This document shows positions 57,677 to 64,000 of a stretch of 64,000 nt of DNA, piece by piece. The first letter of the stretch is position 1. Each line of letters opens with the position of its first letter. Made by a program: the position numbers and the translations under genes. The stretch comes from Vibrio anguillarum (GTDB lineage Bacteria > Pseudomonadota > Gammaproteobacteria > Enterobacterales > Vibrionaceae): assembly GCF_001989995.2 (NCBI RefSeq), contig NZ_JAHGUP010000039.1, forward strand, positions 1 through 64,000, given 5' to 3'. The notes beneath the pieces are model-generated. The model did no database searches. It worked only from the letters and a program-made list of their open reading frames with translations, and was not told the origin of the DNA.

Positions 57677-59390
57677 TCTCATCCCTTACCTTAAATTGTA
57701 TAAAAAGCACTGGTTTGGTTTATCTCTCGGCATGCTGCTGGCCTTTTTAACCCTGTTTGCCTCGATTGGCCTACTGACCTTATCCGGCTGGTTTTTATCC
57801 GCAGCGGCCATTGCTGGCTTAACCATTGCTCGTGAAACATTCAACTACATGCTACCGGGCGCGTTTGTACGTGGGTTTGCCATGGGACGCACTGCAGGAC
57901 GTTGGGGTGAGCGTGTTGTCAGCCATAATGCTACATTCAAGCTGCTGACGGATCTGCGTATTTTCTTCTTCCAAAAACTCGCGCCACTGATCCCAGGTCG
58001 TGTGTCAAACCTCAGAGACGCTGATTTACTCAACCGTCTAGTGGCAGATATCGATGCTATGGATCACGTCTATTTACGCTTAATCAGCCCAGTAACCGTG
58101 GGTGTACTGGGCATTAGTGCGTTAACGGCATTCTTATGTTGGTTCGACCCTGCCATTGGCTTAACCCTTGGTGCAATTCTTCTGACGCTACTGCTCGTGT
58201 GGCCTGTCCTCTTTTATAAACTGGGTCAGCGTAATGGTGCCGAGCTCACCCAGCACAAGGCGGATTTGCGTATTGCAACGCTTGACTGGTTGCAAGGCTA
58301 CAGTGAACTGACCCTGTTTGGTGCAGAAAACCGTTACCGTGAAGCGATTCTTAGAGCGCAGCAAAAATTGCTGGTCAATCAATTGGCTAACGCTCATTTT
58401 TCTGGCCTTGCACAAGCACTGCTCATGCTCGCTAATGGCTGGACGCTTGTGTTAGTGATCTGGCTTGCCGCCGATGGTGTGGCAGGTAATCAACCCGACC
58501 CGATGATTGCACTGGTGGCTTTTGCAACTATGGCAAGTTTTGAGCTGCTGATGCCGATTGCTGGTGCATTTCAACATTTAGGGCAAACACTCACTTCTGC
58601 TCGCCGCCTCAACGATATTATTCTGGCTGAGCCTGAAGTTCAATTTCCTACCGCTTTAACTCAGCACTCAGGTCAATTCGATATTGAATTTTCAGACGTA
58701 ACCTTTCACTATCCTGACAGCAGCCAAGATGTGTTACGCGGTGTTAATCTCCATATTCCCGCAGGGCATCGCGTTGCGATAGTGGGGCAAACAGGCTCGG
58801 GCAAATCAACCTTAATGCAATTGCTGTCACGCTATTGGGATCCACAGCAAGGTAGCGTCTCTATTGCAGGTACCCACTTAACAGCGTGGAATGAGAACGA
58901 ACTTCGCCAAACCATCAGTGTGGTTAGCCAACGTGTAGATGTACTCAATGGCACGCTGCGAGACAACCTCGCGATGGCCAATCCAAGCGCAAACGATCAA
59001 CAGTTAGCTCACGCCTTAACGCAAGTCGGTTTACATACTCTATTGGACGATCTAGGTTTGGACGCATGGCTGGGTGACGGCGGCCGTCAGCTCTCTGGTG
59101 GAGAGAAACGCCGCATCGGTATCGCGCGCGCACTGCTGCATAACGGTTCCATTTTATTACTCGATGAACCCACGGAAGGCTTGGATAAACAAACAGAGCA
59201 GCAAATTCTGGCTCTATTTCAACAGCATTTTGCGCATAAAACGGTCCTCTTTATTACTCACCGCTTGGTCGAGTTAGAAACAATGGATGCTATTTGCCTG
59301 ATTGAACAAGGTGAAATAGTGGAATACGGTAGCCACCAAACGTTATTGGCCAAACAAGGCCGCTATTTCCAACTACAGCAAACCTTGTAG
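57669..59390 (+). CDS. cydC: Thiol reductant ABC exporter subunit CydC
   Basis: CydC is the partner half transporter (573 aa). Six membrane helices precede an ATPase domain with GQTGSGKSTL, LSGGEKRRIGIARALL and ILLLDEPTEGLD. The chosen ATG at 57669 has AAGGGG seven bases upstream and overlaps the cydD stop by 8 bp; the open extension to 57642 is discarded. CydD and CydC are both needed and are translated together. Confidence 0.97.
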   Translation: MRDLIPYLKLYKKHWFGLSLGMLLAFLTLFASIGLLTLSGWFLSAAAIAGLTIARETFNYMLPGAFVRGFAMGRTAGRWGERVVSHNATFKLLTDLRIFFFQKLAPLIPGRVSNLRDADLLNRLVADIDAMDHVYLRLISPVTVGVLGISALTAFLCWFDPAIGLTLGAILLTLLLVWPVLFYKLGQRNGAELTQHKADLRIATLDWLQGYSELTLFGAENRYREAILRAQQKLLVNQLANAHFSGLAQALLMLANGWTLVLVIWLAADGVAGNQPDPMIALVAFATMASFELLMPIAGAFQHLGQTLTSARRLNDIILAEPEVQFPTALTQHSGQFDIEFSDVTFHYPDSSQDVLRGVNLHIPAGHRVAIVGQTGSGKSTLMQLLSRYWDPQQGSVSIAGTHLTAWNENELRQTISVVSQRVDVLNGTLRDNLAMANPSANDQQLAHALTQVGLHTLLDDLGLDAWLGDGGRQLSGGEKRRIGIARALLHNGSILLLDEPTEGLDKQTEQQILALFQQHFAHKTVLFITHRLVELETMDAICLIEQGEIVEYGSHQTLLAKQGRYFQLQQTL

Positions 59391-59477
59391 CCATCGTTTG
59401 TCATTTGCTCGTTATGAGACTTATCTTTTTTAGGAACACTATGCTGAATTAGGTAACTGAAGCTTGGTATGAAAAAT

Positions 59478-59518
59478 CTTCGCCCTCTTGCTTTGAGAGT
59501 CAGTGCATGAGGGTGAAG
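59478..59518. other. Stem-loop in the cydC / EAL-gene gap
   Basis: CTTCGCCCTC and GAGGGTGAAG form a 10-bp stem with one G:U pair and a 21-nt loop, on either strand. A direct repeat of AGAAGCGGC follows in the next 30 bp. No T run follows closely. It may be a terminator-like or small-RNA element between convergent genes. Confidence 0.4.
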
Positions 59519-59620
59519 AAGCGGCCTTGCAAAGAAGCGGCAGTCAACCAAACTAGCTAAATACATACCTCATCAGCTTAATAAGTACTGAGCGTACTAC
59601 TCATTTTATAGGTGAGATTT

Positions 59621-61111
59621 TTAATTAATATTCAAAGATAGATGGTTAATAAGATCTTCCACTGGCATTGGGTGTCCTAGGTAGTAGCCCTGCACTTGTT
59701 GACAGCCCATTGTCTGCAAAATTTTCAATTGGTTGGCTGTCTCTACGCCTTCTGCCACAATATTGATGTCAAAACTTTGCGCCATAGCAATAATGGCATT
59801 CACTATCGTTCTTGAGCGATCATCATGTTCTACTTCAGAGACGAAACTGCGGTCAATTTTGATTTCATCTACAGTAAGATCTTTGAGCATGGCAAGTGAC
59901 GTATAACCCGTGCCAAAATCATCGATGGAAAAAGTAATCCCGTTAGATTGCAGATTAGAAATAATTTCAACACTCTTTTTCATATCGGTAAGCGTTGCTG
60001 TTTCCGTAATTTCAATGCGTATGAATGAGTTCAAATTCTCATGCTGCTGAATAAATCGCGTGAGTTCATACATCTCATCAGCATTATTGAACTCAGTCGC
60101 GGAGACATTAACAGCAACGTGTTTAATTTGTGTCCCCAATATTCCTGAACGCCCCAGCTCCTGTGATACTTTTCCAACCACAAATTTGGAGATAGCGCCC
60201 GTCAAGCCATTGTCCTCGGCTAATGGGATAAAAACATCCGGCGGGATAGCGCCTTTAACAGGATGGTTCCAACGAATCAGTACTTCGACACCGTTGACTG
60301 TTAATGTTTTTAGGTCATATTTAGGTTGATATACAACCGTTAAGCTATCGTCGTCGATCGCTAAGCGCAGGTCGAGGACCATTTGCCGGCGCTGCATCGC
60401 TTTTTCTGTTAATGTTTTGTCATGATACTGAATGGCATTCTTTTGTTTCTTTGCAACATTAAGAGCCTCAGTCGCGGAAACCATCAGTTCTCTGGCACTG
60501 ATACCATCGGCTGGGTAAATGGCAACACCTATGCAGCAAGTTGTTTCAATATTGTGTTGCTTGGCCCGATGGGTATACAGACGTTGGACGCTCCGAACAT
60601 GAGAATCCATATCTACAGCGTCACTCAACTTTACAAAACTGGCAAACTGATCGGCATGTAAGCGCGATACTAATGAGCCGGGCAAAGTCATTTCGTTAAT
60701 ATCGTGAGCTAAATCCTGCAAAAATGCATCTGCACGCTCAAACCCCAGAGTTTCGTTGATACTTTTAAAATCGTCGACATCGAGGTAACAAAGAATAAAT
60801 CGCTCATTAGACTTTAATTTCTTGATCGTTATATTGAGAGTGCGCACAAACATACTAAGGCTGTGCAGCCCAGTGAGGCTGTCCATATCATTGGCCTTTT
60901 CTAGTAAGCGGTTACCTCTAAGCACCAACATGAGCAAAAGTAAGGCGGTAATACTGACAAACATCAACCCCTTATAGGTTTGAGCGAGAGCGCGCAACTG
61001 GGCGTTATCTATCAATAATTCGACTGTCATATCCGAGAATAATATCCAGAGCACGGCAAATGTTGCGTAGATAAGTGTCACTTTAACGGCTGAGATGCCT
61101 GCTCTATCCAT
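59621..61111 (-). CDS. GGDEF-EAL protein, likely cyclic-di-GMP phosphodiesterase
   Basis: This 496-aa inner-membrane protein has two membrane helices (about 8-26 and 47-64) with only about 20 residues of periplasm between. The GGDEF domain (about 75-190) has HADQF at the active site, so it cannot make cyclic-di-GMP. The EAL domain (about 240-490) keeps the catalytic set: EVLIRW, NVSATEF, IEITE, DDFGTGYTSL, EIKIDRSF and AEGVE, so it should degrade cyclic-di-GMP. The start ATG at 61111 has an uncertain ribosome site. It sits near a diguanylate cyclase gene 5 kb upstream, though not in the same operon. Confidence 0.9.
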   Translation of the reverse strand: MDRAGISAVKVTLIYATFAVLWILFSDMTVELLIDNAQLRALAQTYKGLMFVSITALLLLMLVLRGNRLLEKANDMDSLTGLHSLSMFVRTLNITIKKLKSNERFILCYLDVDDFKSINETLGFERADAFLQDLAHDINEMTLPGSLVSRLHADQFASFVKLSDAVDMDSHVRSVQRLYTHRAKQHNIETTCCIGVAIYPADGISARELMVSATEALNVAKKQKNAIQYHDKTLTEKAMQRRQMVLDLRLAIDDDSLTVVYQPKYDLKTLTVNGVEVLIRWNHPVKGAIPPDVFIPLAEDNGLTGAISKFVVGKVSQELGRSGILGTQIKHVAVNVSATEFNNADEMYELTRFIQQHENLNSFIRIEITETATLTDMKKSVEIISNLQSNGITFSIDDFGTGYTSLAMLKDLTVDEIKIDRSFVSEVEHDDRSRTIVNAIIAMAQSFDINIVAEGVETANQLKILQTMGCQQVQGYYLGHPMPVEDLINHLSLNIN

Positions 61112-61322
61112 GTTTAACTAACTCCAAATCTACCCGCTTATGATCGTAACATTGTAGCATCACTAAAATTTAGTCAACCATACCATACATGCCACATGTA
61201 GCCTGTTTCTTCACTCTACACACTTAATACCGGAAAATATGGAACATATGGATGTCAATCATGTACAAGTGCTCAATACCAACTCTATTGTTTTAATTTT
61301 TAGTTTATTATCAATCTCTTAA

Positions 61323-61353
61323 ACGAAAAAATCCCGAGCTTAGCTCGGGATTT
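61323..61353 (-). terminator. rluB terminator
   Basis: An 11-bp perfect stem AAATCCCGAGC/GCTCGGGATTT with a 3-nt loop on the minus strand ends in TTTTTTCG, just after the rluB stop. Confidence 0.9.
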
Positions 61354-61387
61354 AAATATCAATTAACAGGCAACGAGAAAGTTTCGC

Positions 61388-62431
61388 TTATCGACGTGGC
61401 GCTTTCGCTTTACCAGTTTGAGGCCGACCAGTGCCGCGGCTACCATCTGCACCACTGTTACGGGTACTTGAAGCAGGCTTGCGACGGCCAGTAGTTGTGC
61501 CATTGGTTGTCGTACCGTTAGTTTTTTTACCATTCGTCGTTGTACCATTGGTCGTACGACTTTTAGGCTTGCCTGTCGTCGTTACGCGCTCTTCATGGCG
61601 CTTAACGGCACGGCGAATTTTTTGGCTACGCGCACGCTCACGAGTACGTGAAGTGTTGTCTTTGCTCAAATCTAGCATCGTCTCTTTCTCAGGACGCAGT
61701 TCAACCAATTCACGTAAATAGTTTACATCTTTAAGATCCAGTTCCATCCAACCGCCGCGTGGCAGTTTTTTGTCCAAATAGATCTCGCCATAACGAACGC
61801 GTTTCAAACGGCTCACTGTGGTATCTTGAGATTCCCAAAGACGACGAACTTCACGATTACGGCCCTCGTTAATCGCGACGTAGAAAGTATGGTTCATACC
61901 TTCACCACCAGCGTAAACGATATCTTCAAAGCGTGCCAAGCCATCTTCTAGCTCAACCCCTTTAACGAGGTTACGCACTTTCTGCTCGTTCACTTCGCCA
62001 AAAACACGCACTAAATATTCGCGTTCTACTTGACGGCTTGGGTGCATAAGGCGATTAGCCAATTCACCATCGGTAGTAAAGAGAAGTAAGCCTGAGGTGT
62101 TGGCATCTAAGCGGCCAACTGAAATCCAACGCGAACCACGAATTTTAGGTAGACGATCAAATACCGTCCGACGACCTTCTGGATCATGACGGGTACAAAG
62201 CTCACCTTCCGGTTTGTAGTAAGCAAGCACTCGACAAATAACCTCTTCTGGCGCTTTAACGGAAACAGCATGTCCATCAATACGCACAACTGCGTTATCA
62301 TCTTCTAGACGCTCGCCCAACATAGCTACCTTGCCATTAACACTGACACGTCCTGCTCTAATCAAAGCTTCTAACTCACGACGAGAACCATGACCAGCTC
62401 GTGCTAAAACTTTTTGTAACTTTTCGCTCAT
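61388..62431 (-). CDS. rluB: 23S rRNA pseudouridine(2605) synthase RluB
   Basis: RluB modifies U2605 of 23S rRNA. It has an S4 RNA-binding domain (about 1-60, [21 protein letters not shown]) and the RsuA-type catalytic domain with the Asp in [19 protein letters not shown]. The C-terminal 95 residues are basic and disordered, with repeated Thr-Asn-Gly units (about 290-325) and a Lys/Arg-rich end. The gene lies after yciO and rnm, as in E. coli, and is separated from yciO by a terminator. Confidence 0.95.
   Translation of the reverse strand: MSEKLQKVLARAGHGSRRELEALIRAGRVSVNGKVAMLGERLEDDNAVVRIDGHAVSVKAPEEVICRVLAYYKPEGELCTRHDPEGRRTVFDRLPKIRGSRWISVGRLDANTSGLLLFTTDGELANRLMHPSRQVEREYLVRVFGEVNEQKVRNLVKGVELEDGLARFEDIVYAGGEGMNHTFYVAINEGRNREVRRLWESQDTTVSRLKRVRYGEIYLDKKLPRGGWMELDLKDVNYLRELVELRPEKETMLDLSKDNTSRTRERARSQKIRRAVKRHEERVTTTGKPKSRTTNGTTTNGKKTNGTTTNGTTTGRRKPASSTRNSGADGSRGTGRPQTGKAKAPRR
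61488..61562 (-). repeat. Imperfect 15-18 bp repeats in rluB tail
   Basis: Within the rluB coding end, units encoding TTNGTTT/TTNGKK repeat several times, with DNA units related to ACCATTCGTCGTTGT on the plus strand. It is an in-frame short tandem repeat in a disordered tail and could change length between strains. Confidence 0.7.
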
Positions 62432-62468
62432 TTATCTACCTATGTGTCGTCTTCACAGACGTCGAATG

Positions 62469-62499
62469 AAAAAATGCGACCCCAAAATCGCGGCCGCAT
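62469..62499 (-). terminator. Terminator of rnm-yciO unit
   Basis: On the minus strand an 8-bp stem ATGCGGCC/GGTCGCAT with one G:U pair ends in TTTTTTC, between the yciO stop and the rluB start. rluB therefore probably has its own promoter. Confidence 0.75.
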
Positions 62500-62552
62500 A
62501 GTATCTCAAATTCTACGCCAAAAAGCACTCGTTTTGATGGCCTACTCAAAAG

Positions 62553-63173
62553 CTATTCAAAAGGTGTTGGATCGCCCGCTCCCACGCGAGCAACCACCAT
62601 CTCATCTTCACTGAAATCAATCACTGTCGTCGGCTGTTCACCTAAATAACCCCCGTTTAAAATGACATCCACGGCGTGTTCAAGGCGATCCCGAATCTCT
62701 TCTGGATCCGATTCTGTATGGGTGTTGCCGGGCAAAATAAGTGAGGTGGACATTAGCGGTTCACCTAACGCTTCAAGTAAATCAAGTGCAATACGGTTAT
62801 TAGGCACGCGGATACCAATCGTCTTACGCTTCGCATTCATCAACCGACGTGGCACTTCTTTGGTCCCTTTAAAAATAAACGTATAAGGGCCAGGTGTATT
62901 ATTCTTTAGCAAGCGAAAAGCGGTATTATCCACACGCGCATAAAAAGAGAGCTCTGACAAATCACGGCACAGCAAGGTAAAATTATGCTTATCATCAAGG
63001 CGGCGAATTTGGCAAATACGCTCTAGTGCTTGTTTATTTTCTAGTTGGCAGCCTAGTGCATAACCAGAATCCGTTGGGTACACAACAACTCCGCCATTGC
63101 GGATAATAGCAACCGCTTGAGTAATCAAGCGAGTCTGCGGGTTTTCTGGATGAACGTAAAAAAACTGGCTCAT
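62553..63173 (-). CDS. yciO: Sua5/YciO/YrdC/YwlC family protein YciO
   Basis: YciO is a relative of the TsaC/YrdC threonylcarbamoyl-AMP synthase fold; its specific role is unsettled. The 206-aa chain equals E. coli YciO in length and has [14 protein letters not shown] near residue 29, [20 protein letters not shown] and IGIRVPNN. It lacks the separate Sua5 C-terminal domain. Its ATG overlaps the rnm stop by 4 bp. Confidence 0.93.
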   Translation of the reverse strand: MSQFFYVHPENPQTRLITQAVAIIRNGGVVVYPTDSGYALGCQLENKQALERICQIRRLDDKHNFTLLCRDLSELSFYARVDNTAFRLLKNNTPGPYTFIFKGTKEVPRRLMNAKRKTIGIRVPNNRIALDLLEALGEPLMSTSLILPGNTHTESDPEEIRDRLEHAVDVILNGGYLGEQPTTVIDFSEDEMVVARVGAGDPTPFE

Positions 63174-64000
63174 TGTAATTCCTCATTATTGAGTCTATCT
63201 ACGGGGCTTAAACCCCAATCTTTCCAGACAGGATCGACGCCAGAAGGCAACCAAAGATTTCGCCCCAGTTCCATCCAAGGTGAGGGGTAATGAAAGTCAC
63301 TACCTTGAGAAGCTAATAGATTGTATTGTATGGCATAATCGGCTAAATTACGTCTTTCTTGTGGCGCTTGTTGTGGCTGTGCCACTTCCATAGCGTCACC
63401 ACCCGCTTCTACAAACGCCGTTATTAAGCGCTTGAGCCACTTGGTCGTCAAGTCATATCGTCCAGGATGCGCTAATACCGCTTGGCCACCAGCGGCGTGT
63501 ATTGCTTCAACGGCATCGGTCATCGAGCACCAACTTGGTGGTACATACCCGGGATTATCGCGGGTGAGAAACTTTTTGAACACCTGCTGCATGTTCTTCG
63601 CAAAACCCTGTTCAACCAGCCATTTTGCGAAATGCGCACGAGTAATCGGTGCTTCTCCGGCGATGGCTTGCACCTCTTCTAACACCCCTTCACGTGTCAC
63701 TTTTTGCAATCGTTGTGCAATCAATTGTGCGCGCTGCACACGATGTGCCTTTTGCTGCTCAATTAACTGCTGCAGAGCTTGAGCGTTTGAGTCGATGTTG
63801 AGCCCAACAATATGAATATCTTTATTTTGCCAAACCGTGGAAATCTCGATGCCATCGATCAAGGTGATGGGTAATTGTTGCTGATTAATATAGTCATGAG
63901 CAATAGTTAATGCATCAGTCGTATCGTGATCAGTGATCGCCAATACCTCAATATCAAAGCTTAGCGCCCTATCGATTAACGCTTGCGGCGATAACCTGCC
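63170..64000 (-). CDS. rnm: RNase AM (PHP domain, YciV/TrpH), 5' end cut by the window
   Basis: Rnm is a 5'-3' exonuclease of the PHP phosphoesterase family that trims 5' ends of rRNA. The reading frame is open to base 64000 and lacks its start: codons 63944-64000 add [19 protein letters not shown] before [11 protein letters not shown], the metal-binding motif. Typical later blocks are [12 protein letters not shown] and [11 protein letters not shown]. At least 276 residues are visible and about 15-20 N-terminal residues, including the DLHSHT-type metal motif, should lie beyond the edge. It ends coupled to yciO (ATGA overlap). Confidence 0.92.
   Translation of the reverse strand, partial: GRLSPQALIDRALSFDIEVLAITDHDTTDALTIAHDYINQQQLPITLIDGIEISTVWQNKDIHIVGLNIDSNAQALQQLIEQQKAHRVQRAQLIAQRLQKVTREGVLEEVQAIAGEAPITRAHFAKWLVEQGFAKNMQQVFKKFLTRDNPGYVPPSWCSMTDAVEAIHAAGGQAVLAHPGRYDLTTKWLKRLITAFVEAGGDAMEVAQPQQAPQERRNLADYAIQYNLLASQGSDFHYPSPWMELGRNLWLPSGVDPVWKDWGLSPVDRLNNEELQ

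Noticed and set aside
61488..61562. Repeats in rluB as a possible CRISPR or intergenic array
   Set aside because: The units are 15-18 bp, in frame, without spacers, and encode a low-complexity protein tail.

Overview
The window is ordinary chromosomal DNA of a gammaproteobacterium, almost certainly a Vibrio. The evidence is gene content and gene order typical of vibrios: an 8-gene his operon with a His-rich leader peptide, a short H-NS (VicH type), PanP, HexR, TfoX, a long-form PurC, a DUF3392-SanA pair, a PLP enzyme of the 'VC1184' subfamily, YbjL and CydDC. Coding density is high. I recognise no tRNA, rRNA, prophage, insertion sequence, integron or CRISPR array. The first 16 bases match the Tn5/Nextera mosaic end, so base 1 is very probably a contig end carrying adapter remnant and not genomic sequence.

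Layout. 17-13.6 kb: topA, yciN, aroA, the two N-end-rule aminoacyl transferases aat-bpt, infA, clpA/clpS, cspD, monomeric icd and rluE. This block holds a coherent N-degron module: Aat and Bpt attach Leu to proteins, ClpS recognises the resulting N-terminus, and ClpA unfolds the substrate for ClpP. 13.6-21.0 kb: hisG-D-C-B-H-A-F-IE on the minus strand, behind a leader peptide with five His codons and an attenuator with mutually exclusive hairpins. 21-25.6 kb: an NhaC-type antiporter, hns, inosine-guanosine kinase gsk (a PurR-like box abuts its -10) and an 89-aa unknown. 25.8-30.2 kb: mnmA-hflD-purB, then serC. 30.4-38.5 kb: a YdgA-like protein, an unusual sensor kinase with a degenerate receiver and degenerate CRP-like domain, its partner response regulator, a small outer-membrane barrel protein, the competence regulator tfoX with a structured leader, an HDOD protein, a LysO-type exporter and a small secreted protein.

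38.6-50.2 kb: panP (beta-alanine for CoA), hexR, an iron-type alcohol dehydrogenase, grxA, ybjL, purC with a PurR operator, malic enzyme maeA, and DUF3392-sanA. 50.2-54.7 kb: an overlapping gene pair made of a 2-oxoglutarate/Fe dioxygenase and a PLP enzyme that lacks the desulfurase cysteine, then a TPR-GGDEF diguanylate cyclase. 54.8-59.4 kb: trxB and cydDC (redox and cytochrome bd assembly). 59.6-64 kb: a GGDEF-EAL phosphodiesterase candidate, rluB, yciO and the start-truncated RNase AM gene (rnm), cut by the window end.

I found no dramatic new defence or biosynthetic system. The parts least explained by textbook biology are the kinase/regulator pair at 31.8-34.2 kb (the kinase N-terminus looks like a decayed copy of its own response regulator), the dioxygenase/PLP pair at 50.2-52.1 kb, and the regulated leader of tfoX. 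Functions are assigned from protein motifs and remembered family features; no database search was run.
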